Origin: Mangrovivirga halotolerans
GTDB lineage: Bacteria; Bacteroidota; Bacteroidia; Cytophagales; Cyclobacteriaceae
Assembly: GCF_026241165.1 (NCBI RefSeq)
Contig: NZ_JAPFQN010000011.1
Coordinates: 124,001-188,000 of the forward strand
Length of the DNA stretch: 64,000 nucleotides
Reading direction: 5' to 3'
Each line of letters opens with the position of its first letter. Position 1 is the first letter of the stretch. The position numbers and the translations under genes were made by a program. Below the pieces are notes generated by a model that was given only the letters and a program-made list of their open reading frames with translations, had not been told where the DNA came from and did no database searches. This document shows positions 16,404 to 26,405 of this stretch, piece after piece.

Positions 16404-18395
16404 ATGAAAAATTTTAAATTATTATATATATCGGTCTTAAGTTTAGTAGTCTTCCTTAATTCATGTAAGGAAGATGAGACGCCTTCAGATCCGGTAATTA
16501 ACTTCGATTCTGATTCAGCTTACTTAATGGAGAATGAATCAGATGGAGAAGTTGTGACCATAGAATTCACCAGCCCTGCTACTCAGGATGGAATAATAAT
16601 GGTTGATCTAAATTCAATGGAGAATGTTACTGAAGAAAACTTCAGGACAATTCCTTCAACTGAAAATGGCATCATTTATTTGCCTTTTTTAGCAGATTCT
16701 AAAAAGGTGAGTTTCTTTTTATACTATGTTGATAATAATGATGACGATAATGTTCTGGAACAGCCTCGTAATATATCATTTACAATCTCTTCTTCATCTG
16801 AAAATGTTGAATTAGGAAATATCACAGAAAAGACTTTCACTATAGGTGATGATGAAGCTCCTGCAATTTACTCAATTGCTGAAATCAGAGACATGTATGC
16901 TAATGAAGGAGGTAAAGTATTCTCTGAAAAAGCATTTGTTGGTGGAGTTGTTACATCATTAAATGATAATTTGAATTCAAGAAATGTCTTTATTCAAGAT
17001 TATTCAGGTGGGATAGTATTAAGATTTAAAGACGACAATCAGCTTGTATTAGGTGATACAGTAACTGTAAATATAAATGGTGTTGAATTAACTGATTTCA
17101 GAAACCTGGTTCAATTATCTAATATCCACAATGACAGTGCAGTATCAAGAGGTGAAGGCACTATGCCAGAACCTGCTTCTATTTCAATTGAAGAATTAAA
17201 TTCAGGCAACTATCAGGCAATGCTAGTGACATTAAATGATGTTTATTTCCCGGCCGCTAATGGTCAGGAAACTGTATCTGGCAACACTACTTTCACTGAT
17301 GGTGTATCTTATGGTGATATGCGTGTGGAAAGTGGTGCTTCTTTCAGTAATAAATTAATTCCTTATGGCATTGGTACTTTAACCGGTATTGCTGGAACTT
17401 ACTATAATAACCCTCAACTTTTACCACAGAAAGCTGAAGATATATTCGAGAATAATATCACTTCAACAATTATTGTATCTGGAATAACAGATAACACTGT
17501 TGAAAGCTTCGGTGTAATTCTTACAGGTAATATATCAGACGCAAAAACATTTGCTATTTCAGGAACGGATCTTAATAGTGAGGTGATCGTTTCGGCATCT
17601 GAATACTTTGAAGTTTCAACTGACAACAATTCATTTTCAAATGAAATTTCAATCGCTGCAGCAGATGCTAACAGCGGTGAGCAAACTATATATGTTAGAT
17701 TCACTCCGAATTCAGGACAATCTGGAGAATTAACAGGCACTATCACGTTATCTAGTATTGGTGCAGAAAACACTACAATTTATGTTAGTGGAACTGAAGA
17801 AAACCCGGTTACAATACTTGCTTACAATTCATTTGAAGAAGGAACTACTGGTTGGAAATACTTTGATACGGGTGATAGTTCATTAGATCATGACCTGGTA
17901 AACAATGACGGGGAGCCTAGCATCGAAATGGAGGGCACTGGAAATGAAATGGCTTTTGATGCTTATTACTACAATACACTTAATCTAACTGGCTTAACTG
18001 AGGGTGAATATTCAGGGGTAACAAGCTATACAGGAACTGTTGGGTCATACGTAGACGGGTCAAAAGGTTATCAACTAAGTAGTGTTAAAGGTCTGGTAAC
18101 ATTAACCTTTGCAGAAGTTGCTTTAACCGGACACACAAATTATGCAGTTAGCCTATCATATTTTATTGATAATTCATTAGTAACAAATGAGTATCTTAAA
18201 ATAAGCGTTATAACTAATGATGGAACAATTGTATTATTTGATTCAACAACAGACGCTTACGACCTAGACACCTGGACGGAAGCTTCGGCATCTTTAGATG
18301 GAAAAACATCTGCTCAACTGGTTATAGAATTCCAGGAAGCCAGCGATTCAAAAACTGTTTATTTCGACGATATAAAAATCACAGGTTCAAACTAA
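16404..18395 (+). CDS. DUF5689 domain lipoprotein, multi-domain
   Basis: 663 residues. The lipoprotein signal ends VVFLNSC (Cys21), followed by KEDE, close to the described Bacteroidota surface-export consensus. Residues 30-150 are a Calx-beta-like module. Residues 156-349 match DUF5689 (YSIAEIRDMY, RNVFIQDYSGGIVLRF, LGDTVTVNINGVELTDF, NPQLLPQKAEDI), which looks like paired OB-fold-type units. Residues 352-466 are an Ig-like module (FAISGTDLNSEVIV, IYVRFTPNSGQSGELTGTIT), and 470-663 a jelly-roll carbohydrate-binding-like domain. It is the last gene of the receptor operon. Function is unknown; OB-like units next to EEP enzymes hint at nucleic-acid binding. Confidence 0.85.
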   Translation: MKNFKLLYISVLSLVVFLNSCKEDETPSDPVINFDSDSAYLMENESDGEVVTIEFTSPATQDGIIMVDLNSMENVTEENFRTIPSTENGIIYLPFLADSKKVSFFLYYVDNNDDDNVLEQPRNISFTISSSSENVELGNITEKTFTIGDDEAPAIYSIAEIRDMYANEGGKVFSEKAFVGGVVTSLNDNLNSRNVFIQDYSGGIVLRFKDDNQLVLGDTVTVNINGVELTDFRNLVQLSNIHNDSAVSRGEGTMPEPASISIEELNSGNYQAMLVTLNDVYFPAANGQETVSGNTTFTDGVSYGDMRVESGASFSNKLIPYGIGTLTGIAGTYYNNPQLLPQKAEDIFENNITSTIIVSGITDNTVESFGVILTGNISDAKTFAISGTDLNSEVIVSASEYFEVSTDNNSFSNEISIAAADANSGEQTIYVRFTPNSGQSGELTGTITLSSIGAENTTIYVSGTEENPVTILAYNSFEEGTTGWKYFDTGDSSLDHDLVNNDGEPSIEMEGTGNEMAFDAYYYNTLNLTGLTEGEYSGVTSYTGTVGSYVDGSKGYQLSSVKGLVTLTFAEVALTGHTNYAVSLSYFIDNSLVTNEYLKISVITNDGTIVLFDSTTDAYDLDTWTEASASLDGKTSAQLVIEFQEASDSKTVYFDDIKITGSN

Positions 18396-18421
18396 TCCTT
18401 TGAATCAGGAAATATAAAAAC

Positions 18422-18450
18422 AAAAGCAGCCGTAAATGGCTGCTTTTTTT
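18422..18450 (+). terminator. Intrinsic terminator after the receptor operon
   Basis: Stem AAAAGCAGCC (18422-18431) with GGCTGCTTTT (18438-18447), loop GTAAAT, and a T run to 18450. It insulates the operon from the ribosomal-protein genes. Confidence 0.92.
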
Positions 18451-18484
18451 ATACATGAGTCTTTTTTATTTGAGTTCAATAGAC

Positions 18485-18492
18485 TAATTTTG
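18485..18492 (+). promoter_or_regulatory. Bacteroidota -7 promoter element for rpsF-rpsR-rplI
   Basis: TAATTTTG is an exact TAnnTTTG match, 35 bases upstream of the rpsF ATG and just downstream of the preceding terminator. The core TAATTTTGCAGT is identical to the one upstream of the TonB receptor gene. Confidence 0.7.
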
Positions 18493-18527
18493 CAGTTCGT
18501 TTAACAAAACCATTAAATTTTATACAA

Positions 18528-18890
18528 ATGGCATTAAAAAGTTTTGAGACAGTATTCATCTTGAATCCCGTTTTATCTGAATCTCAGATGAAGGATGCTG
18601 TCGCTAAATTCAAGAAAGTGATCACTGACGGTGGCGCTGAGATCGTAAATGATGAAGATTGGGGACTAAGAAAACTTGCTTACCCTATTCAGCACAAGTC
18701 AACCGGATTTTATCACCTGTTTGAATTTAAAGCGGAGCCTTCTCTGATAGACACTTTAGAAACCGAGTATAGACGTGATGAAGCAGTAATGCGCTTCTTA
18801 ACAGTTAGCCTGGACAAACACGCTATCGAATTCAACGAAAGAAGAAGAAAAGGAGAATTTAACAAGAAAAAAGAGGAGGCAGCAAAATGA
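18528..18890 (+). CDS. rpsF: 30S ribosomal protein S6
   Basis: 120 residues. S6 binds 16S rRNA together with S18. The family's [17 protein letters not shown]-terminus, the [24 protein letters not shown] core and the [10 protein letters not shown] strand are present, followed by a basic tail. It is the first gene of the ribosomal cluster; its last four bases (ATGA) overlap the rpsR start. Confidence 0.98.
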   Translation: MALKSFETVFILNPVLSESQMKDAVAKFKKVITDGGAEIVNDEDWGLRKLAYPIQHKSTGFYHLFEFKAEPSLIDTLETEYRRDEAVMRFLTVSLDKHAIEFNERRRKGEFNKKKEEAAK

Positions 18891-19138
18891 CACTACAGAA
18901 CGAACCTATCAACAGAGGAGAAAACAGAAAGAAATATTGCCGTTTCAAAAAGCACGGCATCAAATATGTTGATTACAAAGACTCTAACTTCCTTTTGAAG
19001 TTTGTGAACGATCAGGGTAAAATTTTACCTCGTCGTATCACTGGTACTAGTGCCAAATATCAGAAAAAGGTATCACAAGCTGTTAAGCGTGCTCGTCACC
19101 TGGCCTTATTACCTTATGTAACTGACTCATTAAAATAA
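18887..19138 (+). CDS. rpsR: 30S ribosomal protein S18
   Basis: 83 residues, normal length. S18 pairs with S6 on the small subunit platform. Typical segments are [38 protein letters not shown] and [12 protein letters not shown]. The start overlaps the rpsF stop by four bases, giving coupled translation. No ssb gene intervenes, unlike in Firmicutes. Confidence 0.98.
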   Translation: MTLQNEPINRGENRKKYCRFKKHGIKYVDYKDSNFLLKFVNDQGKILPRRITGTSAKYQKKVSQAVKRARHLALLPYVTDSLK

Positions 19139-19156
19139 TCCAAAGTAATCAAGACA

Positions 19157-19600
19157 ATGGAAATTATATTAAAGAAAGACATAAAAGGATTAGGGTATAA
19201 ACACGATCTAGTAGACGTTAAGCCAGGATATGGACGTAACTACCTTATTCCTCAAGGATATGCTGTTATCGCAACAGAATCTAATAAAAAAATGATGGGC
19301 GAAAACGCTCGTCAGGCAGAGCATAAACAAGAGAAAATCAAACAGGATGCTGAAGCAATTGCTTCTAAATTAGAAGGTGTTTCACTTGAGCTTGGAGCTA
19401 AAGCTGGTGAATCAGGAAAAATCTTCGGTACTGTTACTACTCTTCAAATTGCTGATGCATTAAGAGAAAAAGGATTTGACATTGACAGAAAGCAGATTTC
19501 TATTCCATCTGAGGTTAAAAACATCGGTGAATACGAAGCAGAAATCGATCTTCACAGAGATGTTAAGCAAACTATCAAATTCACGGTAGTAGCTGAATAA
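19157..19600 (+). CDS. rplI: 50S ribosomal protein L9
   Basis: 147 residues. L9 has an N-terminal rRNA-binding domain (MEIILKKDIKGLGYKHDLVDVKPGYGRNYLIP motif region, residues 1-32), a long connecting helix rich in Lys/Glu (about 42-75), and a C-terminal domain (SGKIFGTVTTLQIADAL). It is the last gene of the S6-S18-L9 unit and is followed directly by a terminator. Confidence 0.98.
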   Translation: MEIILKKDIKGLGYKHDLVDVKPGYGRNYLIPQGYAVIATESNKKMMGENARQAEHKQEKIKQDAEAIASKLEGVSLELGAKAGESGKIFGTVTTLQIADALREKGFDIDRKQISIPSEVKNIGEYEAEIDLHRDVKQTIKFTVVAE

Positions 19601-19620
19601 TCTTTTCTAAAGAATATTTT

Positions 19621-19654
19621 AAAAGCACTTCTCTTTAAGGGAAGTGCTTTTTTT
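19621..19654 (+). terminator. Intrinsic terminator after rplI
   Basis: Stem AAAAGCACTTC (19621-19631) with GAAGTGCTTTT (19641-19651), a 9-base loop that can close further by a C-G pair, and a T run to 19654. Confidence 0.92.
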
Positions 19655-19700
19655 ATTTTCATCTGATGCGGAGAGAGTTTATATTTTGTAAATTCCCCAA

Positions 19701-20696
19701 ATGAAGTTCAGAACAGAAATAAAAGCTAAAAAAGCTGATTTTGAATTACTGCCCGGAGAAAATATCCTTTTGGCAGGATCGTGTTTTGCAGAGAACATCG
19801 GAAAGAAACTTGGGGACTACGGTTTCCAAACTTCTATTAATCCAATGGGTATAATTTTTAACCCTGTATCTCTTGCTAAAATCATCAATAATTCTTTATC
19901 AGAAGCCTTTCAAATAAATAATGACCATATTATAGAAAGAGAATCACTTTATTTCAGTCTTGATTTTCATTCTAAGCTATACGCCAACGATCCTCAAAAA
20001 TTGTTATTTGAGATCACCAACAGACTTTCTAATCTCAGGGAAGCAGTAACAGAAGCCAAAACCATATTTATAACTTTTGGAACAGCTTACATTTACCGAT
20101 ATCAACCAACTAATAATATTGTTGCTAATTGCCAGAAGATACCTCAGACTTATTTCACTAAATCCCTGCTTGAGGTTGATGAAATTACTGAATCCTGGAA
20201 TTACACGGTAAAATCAATTAAAGCGGTCAACCCTAATTGTAAAATTGTGTTTACTGTCAGCCCTGTGAGGCACATAAAAGATGGTTTTCATGAAAATCAG
20301 CTTAGTAAATCCACCCTTTTACTGGCTATTAATAAATTAGTGGAAGAAAATGATTTTTGCTCCTACTATCCTGCTTATGAATTGTTACTCGATGATCTGA
20401 GAGATTACCGGTTTTATTCTGAAGATCTGATTCATCCTAATGATCAAGCTGTCGAATATGTCAGAGAACACTTTTGGGAAACATATCTTTCAGAAAAAAC
20501 TATTCAATTAGTAGGTAAATATGAGAAAATAAAAAGAAGGCTTGAACACAGGCCACTTCAAAGAGGTAACCAGCATTTGACTTTTCTTAAGGAAACAAAA
20601 AAAATGCTACTTGTCTTAAATGAACAATTTCCTGTAGAAAACCTTATTGAAGAAGTAGACTATAAACTCAAGAAATATGAGCAACGAGCACACTAA
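19701..20696 (+). CDS. GSCFA domain protein
   Basis: 331 residues. The family name motif GSCFA is at residues 26-30, followed by [25 protein letters not shown]. Later family-like segments are [28 protein letters not shown] and [19 protein letters not shown] proteins resemble SGNH/GDSL-type hydrolases, and the DLIHPN near residue 252 could supply the Asp-His pair, but no substrate is known. A short leader with TA-N3-TTTG at 19680-19688 lies 12 bases before the ATG. Its 3' end overlaps the DUF255 gene by 20 bases. Confidence 0.9.
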   Translation: MKFRTEIKAKKADFELLPGENILLAGSCFAENIGKKLGDYGFQTSINPMGIIFNPVSLAKIINNSLSEAFQINNDHIIERESLYFSLDFHSKLYANDPQKLLFEITNRLSNLREAVTEAKTIFITFGTAYIYRYQPTNNIVANCQKIPQTYFTKSLLEVDEITESWNYTVKSIKAVNPNCKIVFTVSPVRHIKDGFHENQLSKSTLLLAINKLVEENDFCSYYPAYELLLDDLRDYRFYSEDLIHPNDQAVEYVREHFWETYLSEKTIQLVGKYEKIKRRLEHRPLQRGNQHLTFLKETKKMLLVLNEQFPVENLIEEVDYKLKKYEQRAH

Positions 20697-22692
20697 CAGC
20701 CTTATACATGAATCAAGCCCATACCTCCTGCAACATGCTCACAACCCGGTAAATTGGGTTCCGTGGAGTGAAATTGCGTTTGAAGAAGCTCAAAAGCAAA
20801 ATAAGCCTTTGCTTATAAGCATTGGTTATAGCTCATGTCACTGGTGTCATGTGATGGAAAGGGAATCGTTTGAAGATAAAGATATTGCTGATATGATGAA
20901 CGAATGGTTCATCTGTGTTAAAGTAGACAGAGAAGAACGTCCGGATGTCGATCAACTATATATGGAAGCTGTCCAGGCTATGGGAATAAATGGAGGGTGG
21001 CCTTTGAATGTATTTGTGCTACCGGATGGCAGTCCCTTTTATGGGGGCACTTATTTCAGGCCAGATCAATGGGCTAAAGTACTCAAAGGCCTCCATGATG
21101 GTTTCAATCAACAATATGATGAAATCAGAAAATCTGCTGACAGCCTGAAAAATGCACTGTCGGTTTCATTACCTGAAAAGCTTAACCTTGCACCACTCGA
21201 AGAAAAGATCCCCCCGTTAAGTAGTTTTGATGAAGGACTTAATAAATTATCAGACCTGTTTGACAAGGACAATGGAGGGATAAAAGGCGCTCCTAAATTT
21301 CCGATGCCAGTTATTTGGAGATCAATTATTTCCAGAAACCTCGTTAAAGAGAACTCGAAACAATCTGAAAGTACTTTAATCACTCTCGAAAGCATGTTTG
21401 CCGGTGGTATTTATGATCATATCGGGGGAGGTTTTTCAAGATATAGTGTGGATGGTGAATGGTTTGCCCCCCATTTCGAAAAAATGGCCTATGACAATGG
21501 GCAACTACTTTCTTTGTATAGCGAAGGACAGCAACTTTTTCCTGATAAGGATTTTAAACCTGTAATCGATGAAACTGTTCAATGGATCACCGAAGTAATG
21601 TTAAGCGAAGAAGGTGGCTTCTATACTGCTACTGATGCTGATTCTGAAGGTGTGGAAGGAAAGTTTTTCACCTGGGAATACGAAGAATTAAAATCTGTTT
21701 TAGATGAGGAAGAATTAGAGTTTGCAAAAGAAAAACTCGGTGTTACTGAAAACGGTAATTGGGAAGACGGAAGGAATATTCTTTACACGAATAAAGAAGA
21801 TGTTCTTGATATTCACTCATCAAATGAAACTTTTAAGAACATCAGGACAAAGCTTTATGCTGCACGGGAACAACGGATTTCTCCCGGCCTGGATAATAAG
21901 ATCTTACTTAACCAAAATTGTCTCATAAATTCTGGTTTGGTTAAAGCTTACCTTGTTTACAAAGATGATAAGTATTATAAACTGGCTTTAAAAAACCTTC
22001 ATTTCATCAGGGAAAATCTTGCATGGAGTGATAAGCTGATTCATAGCGTAGGCAAAGACACTGAAGCTTTTGCGGATAGTTATGCTTTGTTTATTTTATT
22101 ATTGTTAGATCATTACAACATTACCCAGGAAGAACATTATCTTAAAGAAGCAGCTCAATACATGAGACTTGCCTTTAAAAAATTCTACGACACCAGCGAG
22201 ACCTTTTTCAGTTTTTCTGCTGATGATCATAACTCCCCGGTGGCTAAACAATATGAGATTTTTGACCAGGTAATACCTTCAAGTAACTCAATGTTTGCTG
22301 AATGTCTTTATAAGCTAGGCCGTTACTTTGACCAGGAAGACTGGCTTGAAACAGCTTATACAATGGTTGGCAAGGTAGAGAAAATGATCAAAAGTGATTT
22401 CAGATATATGAGTAACTGGGCTAAAGTATTACTATATATGAATCTTCCTCAGGTTGATGTAGTGGTTACCGGAGAGGAAGCTCATGATGTGATAGAAAAA
22501 TTACAAACACCGTTTAATCCGTTTGTGAATTATATGGCATCTGATAAAAATGAATCTTCAATACCTCATTTTGAAGGCAGATTGTCTGATTCAGCAACAA
22601 AAATATATATTTGTAGTGATCGCGTCTGTAAAGCTCCAACAAGCAACACGGAAGAAGCGATAGTTCAGTTGTCAACACTTTTTAATAATTAG
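20677..22692 (+). CDS. Thioredoxin domain-containing protein, DUF255/YyaL family
   Basis: 671 residues, the family's full length. The N-terminal thioredoxin-like domain has a CHWC redox motif at 54-57 ([14 protein letters not shown]) and the family run [23 protein letters not shown]. The rest is an alpha/alpha toroid like that of N-acylglucosamine epimerase/six-hairpin glycosidases ([37 protein letters not shown]). Function is uncertain; relatives include human SPATA20. Overlap with the GSCFA gene and two-base spacing to priA indicate one transcript. Confidence 0.93.
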   Translation: MSNEHTNSLIHESSPYLLQHAHNPVNWVPWSEIAFEEAQKQNKPLLISIGYSSCHWCHVMERESFEDKDIADMMNEWFICVKVDREERPDVDQLYMEAVQAMGINGGWPLNVFVLPDGSPFYGGTYFRPDQWAKVLKGLHDGFNQQYDEIRKSADSLKNALSVSLPEKLNLAPLEEKIPPLSSFDEGLNKLSDLFDKDNGGIKGAPKFPMPVIWRSIISRNLVKENSKQSESTLITLESMFAGGIYDHIGGGFSRYSVDGEWFAPHFEKMAYDNGQLLSLYSEGQQLFPDKDFKPVIDETVQWITEVMLSEEGGFYTATDADSEGVEGKFFTWEYEELKSVLDEEELEFAKEKLGVTENGNWEDGRNILYTNKEDVLDIHSSNETFKNIRTKLYAAREQRISPGLDNKILLNQNCLINSGLVKAYLVYKDDKYYKLALKNLHFIRENLAWSDKLIHSVGKDTEAFADSYALFILLLLDHYNITQEEHYLKEAAQYMRLAFKKFYDTSETFFSFSADDHNSPVAKQYEIFDQVIPSSNSMFAECLYKLGRYFDQEDWLETAYTMVGKVEKMIKSDFRYMSNWAKVLLYMNLPQVDVVVTGEEAHDVIEKLQTPFNPFVNYMASDKNESSIPHFEGRLSDSATKIYICSDRVCKAPTSNTEEAIVQLSTLFNN

Positions 22693-22693
22693 A

Positions 22694-25198
22694 TTGAGCT
22701 TAGATCAAAATAGTCATTCGAAATCTTTTGCGGATATAATCTTACCGGTACCTATAGGGAAATACTTTACCTATAGAGTGCCTTTGAGCCTTGAAAACGA
22801 TATCCAGCCTGGATGCCGTGTGCTTGTGCCCTTCGGAAAAAGAAGAGTAATTACCGGGCTTGTAGTACACTTGCACGGGAACCCGCCGAAAAAATACGAA
22901 GCTAAATCTATCATTGATCTTTTAGATGAATTACCAATCGCTGAACCGATCCAATTTCGTTTTTTTGAATGGATGGCTGATTACTACCTCTGTTCTATTG
23001 GCGAGGTAATGCAGGCAGCAATTCCTTCAGGGCTAAAACTTAGTAGCGAATCTCAAATCCAGCTTCATCCTGAATTTAAAATCGAAGATCATGAGAAGCC
23101 AATTTCAGAGAATGAACAAATAATACTGGAAAATTTATCGGCAGACAAAACCCTGACCTATACAGAGGTAAGTGAATTACTTGGTAAAAAATCGATCCAT
23201 TCTGTCATAAAATCACTGATACAACGGGAAGCGATAATAATTTTTGAACAGGTAAAAGAAAAATATAAGCCAAAAAAAGAAAAAAGAATCCGATTAAAAC
23301 CACCCTTTGACTCAGACACTGATGAACTTGAAGATCTGGTAAATTCTCTTAACAATAAAGATAAACAGCAAGCTGTAATACTTAGATATCTGCAAAAAGT
23401 ACCGGTTCTACACGACAACACTTCTAATGAATCGGGTATTTTGAAATCTGATATTACAAAAGACGAAGACCTGAGCAATTCTTCTTTACAAACTTTGATC
23501 AAAAATAATGTCTTTGAAGAATTTGAAGTGATCATCTCCAGATTTGATCTTTCCGATAAAGAGGTAGTTGATGAGCAAAAGTTAAGTAACGAACAGCAAG
23601 TAGCTTTTGATCAGATCCTTAAGGAGTTCGAAGACAAGCAAACAGTATTACTACACGGAGTGACCGGAAGCGGAAAGACAGCTATATACTCTGAATTAAT
23701 GAAACTTGCTCTTTCATCTGACAGGCAGGTTCTTTTTATGGTTCCTGAGATAGCATTAACAACCCAGATCGTACAGCGATTGAAGAAGATATTCGGTAAC
23801 AAACTGGGTGTATACCACTCAAGATTTTCAGACAATGAAAGAGTTGAAGTTTGGCAGGGGGTAAAAAACAAGGCTTATGACATTATTGTTGGTGTTCGGT
23901 CTTCTATCTTTTTACCTTTTGATAATTTGGGATTGATCATTGTTGATGAAGAACACGATTCCTCATATAAGCAGCATGACCCTGCCCCCCGGTATCAAGG
24001 AAGGGATATGGCGCATATCCTTGGTCGGTTCCACAATGCAAAAGTTCTTTTAGGATCTGCTACACCTTCTACAGAGAGCTACCATCATGCTAAATTGGGT
24101 AAATACGGATTGGTATCCTTAATGAATCGCTTTGGGGAAAGTCAGATGCCGGATATTGAACTGGTGGATTTGCGCGATGCTAAGAAGAAGAAAAAAATGA
24201 AGGGCGACTTCAGCCTTAAGCTACTAGAAAAGATCGAGGAAGTACTTGCTGCAGGTGACCAGGTAATAATTTTTCAGAACAGGCGTGGATATGCTCCCTA
24301 CCTTCAATGTGAAACTTGCGGGCATATTCCTAAATGTGAACACTGTGACATCAGCCTGACCTACCATCAGTACAAAAAAGAAATGAGATGCCACTATTGT
24401 GGATATAATGAGCCATTACCTCTGGTATGTGATGCTTGTGGTTCAAGAAAGCTAAAAACTGTAAGCTATGGAACTGAAAAACTGGAAGAAGACCTTCAGT
24501 TATTTCTACCTGAGGCCAGGGTTGGTAGAATGGATCTTGAAACCACCCGGAGAAAAAACAGTTATGAAACCATAATAAATGATTTTGACAGCGGACAAAT
24601 TAATATCCTTGTAGGAACCCAAATGGTTACAAAGGGACTTGATTTTGATAAAGTTGGATTGGTAGGAGTTCTCGACGCAGACAGAATGATGTATTTTCCA
24701 GATCTGCGCTCTTATGAAAGAACCTTTCAACTGTTATTACAAGTCAGCGGGCGTACCGGGCGGAGAGAAAAAATCGGAAAGGTAATGATCCAAACCAGTA
24801 TCCCTGAGCATCAGATACTACACTGGGTACAAAGTCATGACTATGAAAAGTTTTATTTTAGTGAGATAAAAGAAAGACATTCATTCTTATACCCCCCTTT
24901 TTCCAGGTTAATTAATATAACTATCAAAAACCCGGACAAGCTTAACGCGATTCAAACAGCCGAAGCAATAGCCTTTGCTCTAAAGAAAAAATACGGCAGA
25001 AAGGGAATATTGGGCCCGCAGGAGCCTGTTGTAGGCAAAATCAGAAATCAATATCTTATGCAGTTAATCGTGAAAATAGATAGAAAAACGACCAATCTGG
25101 GTAAGATAAAACACGATCTCGATCAAACAATCGCGGCTACACTTCAAGATAAAACCTTCAAACGTAGCCGCGTAGTTATAGACGTTGATCCTTATTAA
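22694..25198 (+). CDS. priA: Primosomal protein N' (replication restart helicase)
   Basis: 834 residues. PriA reloads the replisome at stalled forks by recognising branched DNA. The 3'-end binding and winged-helix regions (about 1-280) precede a helicase core with Walker A HGVTGSGKTAIYSEL near 320-334, DEEHDSSYKQHDPAPRYQGRD near 417-437, and QVSGRTGR in motif VI. The eight zinc-ligand cysteines lie between about 538 and 585 as CETC, CEHC, CHYC and CDAC pairs. The start is TTG at 22694, just after the preceding stop; no ATG lies nearby upstream of the conserved LPVPIGKYFTYRVP. It overlaps the convergent RDD gene by four bases. Confidence 0.96.
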   Translation: MSLDQNSHSKSFADIILPVPIGKYFTYRVPLSLENDIQPGCRVLVPFGKRRVITGLVVHLHGNPPKKYEAKSIIDLLDELPIAEPIQFRFFEWMADYYLCSIGEVMQAAIPSGLKLSSESQIQLHPEFKIEDHEKPISENEQIILENLSADKTLTYTEVSELLGKKSIHSVIKSLIQREAIIIFEQVKEKYKPKKEKRIRLKPPFDSDTDELEDLVNSLNNKDKQQAVILRYLQKVPVLHDNTSNESGILKSDITKDEDLSNSSLQTLIKNNVFEEFEVIISRFDLSDKEVVDEQKLSNEQQVAFDQILKEFEDKQTVLLHGVTGSGKTAIYSELMKLALSSDRQVLFMVPEIALTTQIVQRLKKIFGNKLGVYHSRFSDNERVEVWQGVKNKAYDIIVGVRSSIFLPFDNLGLIIVDEEHDSSYKQHDPAPRYQGRDMAHILGRFHNAKVLLGSATPSTESYHHAKLGKYGLVSLMNRFGESQMPDIELVDLRDAKKKKKMKGDFSLKLLEKIEEVLAAGDQVIIFQNRRGYAPYLQCETCGHIPKCEHCDISLTYHQYKKEMRCHYCGYNEPLPLVCDACGSRKLKTVSYGTEKLEEDLQLFLPEARVGRMDLETTRRKNSYETIINDFDSGQINILVGTQMVTKGLDFDKVGLVGVLDADRMMYFPDLRSYERTFQLLLQVSGRTGRREKIGKVMIQTSIPEHQILHWVQSHDYEKFYFSEIKERHSFLYPPFSRLINITIKNPDKLNAIQTAEAIAFALKKKYGRKGILGPQEPVVGKIRNQYLMQLIVKIDRKTTNLGKIKHDLDQTIAATLQDKTFKRSRVVIDVDPY

Positions 25199-25650
25199 AA
25201 CTTTTTAATATCAACAACCCGGGTATCTGACCACTTATCGTGCCATCCAACAGAACCAAAAAACGAAAATGCTTCAAAAGGCACTATACGGCATATTGAA
25301 CGAACAAAATAATCATTTATTTCAGGCTGTTCTCCATTGACTTTAACAACTTTTGTTCCCAATATATATTTCCCTAGAGAACGACCATTGGTTATCGTTT
25401 CGATTAATATATAATAAGAAAGAAAGACTCCGATAGAAAGTATATTCAATACAAAATCATCAATCTCTTCAAAGCCCCATGAATAAAGTGCAGAAACAAC
25501 TCCCAACAAAAACATCATCACATAAAAAATAGCGTAATCAATCAGAAAGCCAAGAAATCTTCTTCCCTTGGAAGTTTCAGCTTTAACCACATCTTCTTTC
25601 GTTTTAAAAGCCGAATCAGGGGCATCCAGAATGTTTTCTTTAAAATCCAT
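25195..25650 (-). CDS. RDD family membrane protein
   Basis: 151 residues. The RDD motif region is RRFLGFLIDYAIFYVMMFLL (31-50), with Asp in the first membrane helix. A second helix (IGVFLSYYILIETI) leads into the family's NGRSLGKYILGTKVVKVNG, and the C-terminal SICRIVPFEAFSFFG follows. RDD proteins are small multi-span proteins; some act as Na+/H+ antiporters, most are uncharacterised. Downstream of the SatD-like gene and tail-to-tail with priA. Confidence 0.85.
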   Translation of the reverse strand: MDFKENILDAPDSAFKTKEDVVKAETSKGRRFLGFLIDYAIFYVMMFLLGVVSALYSWGFEEIDDFVLNILSIGVFLSYYILIETITNGRSLGKYILGTKVVKVNGEQPEINDYFVRSICRIVPFEAFSFFGSVGWHDKWSDTRVVDIKKF

Positions 25651-25690
25651 AGTTAAAAAAAGTAATTAGTAAATAGTCAAAAAATATCCA

Positions 25691-25714
25691 TAAAGGTATA
25701 GAATTATACCTTTA
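25691..25714 (-). terminator. AT-rich hairpin between the SatD-like and RDD genes
   Basis: A perfect 10-bp inverted repeat TAAAGGTATA / TATACCTTTA around a GAAT loop. On the minus strand a run of six T follows after about 7 bases. It could attenuate transcription from the SatD-like gene into the RDD gene, or be an operator. Confidence 0.4.
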
Positions 25715-25744
25715 GAAAAAGATAAAAATATATAAAAAAATTAC

Positions 25745-26404
25745 TTAATCAACGAAATGATTTAATTGATCGTGATAAGTCTTGATCAATACTTTAGTGG
25801 CTCTCCAGTGTGCAGCTCTTAATCGAAAGTTAACCGCACTTTGAGAGATATCCAGGATCTTGGCGATTTGAGACTGTGTAAGTCCTTTTAATGAAAACCA
25901 GACAGCTTCAGCACCTTCATAAGACCACCCATCGGTAATCGTATCAACCATAAGAGAAAGTGCTTTCCAGCTTATGTTCATCTCCTTAAAAGAAGATCTG
26001 AGTGTGAATTGCTGAAATTTACTTAGTTTATCAAGTTCAGTACCTGCAAACCTGAAAGCCTGCCCATCAGAATGGCTAACATTCTCGCCTAATTGCTCTA
26101 TAAGGCCAACACCAATGGATACTCTTATATCCAAACCAGGTATAGAGTAATACTTTCTAAGCATTTTTATCCTGGCCTTAAGGTACAGGGCTACCTCGAG
26201 TGCATACTCGGGGTTAATCATAACTTTAACAAATGTGTTAGATCGTTGAACCAGAAAATCCAGATCTTTTTCGTAATCACCGTTAACTTCATCAAATATT
26301 TCCTTTAGTGATGAGTCAAAATCTGAACGGTTACTGGAATCTACTCCTGGTGGATTTACCAGATCTCCGATAATAACTGCATGAATTTTACTTATATCTG
26401 TCAC
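25745..26404 (-). CDS. SatD-family protein with C-terminal helix-turn-helix
   Basis: 219 residues. The N-terminal AVIIGDLVNPPGVDSSNRSDF, the central RVSIGVGLIE and SHSDGQAFRFAGTELDKL match the SatD family. The C-terminus GLTQSQIAKILDISQSAVNFRLRAAHW (about 173-199) is a sigma-70 region 4-like helix-turn-helix, so DNA binding is likely. The start is GTG at 26402-26404, preceded by AGGAGG five bases upstream, an unusually strong Shine-Dalgarno for this genome. SatD proteins often neighbour a DUF3307 membrane protein; here the neighbour is an RDD protein instead. Role unknown. Confidence 0.85.
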   Translation of the reverse strand: MTDISKIHAVIIGDLVNPPGVDSSNRSDFDSSLKEIFDEVNGDYEKDLDFLVQRSNTFVKVMINPEYALEVALYLKARIKMLRKYYSIPGLDIRVSIGVGLIEQLGENVSHSDGQAFRFAGTELDKLSKFQQFTLRSSFKEMNISWKALSLMVDTITDGWSYEGAEAVWFSLKGLTQSQIAKILDISQSAVNFRLRAAHWRATKVLIKTYHDQLNHFVD

Positions 26405-26405
26405 T

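Noticed and set aside
11756-18395. Reading the receptor operon as a SusC/SusD polysaccharide utilisation locus.
   Set aside because: There is no SusD-like protein, glycoside hydrolase or anti-sigma/hybrid regulator, and the receptor is shorter than SusC.
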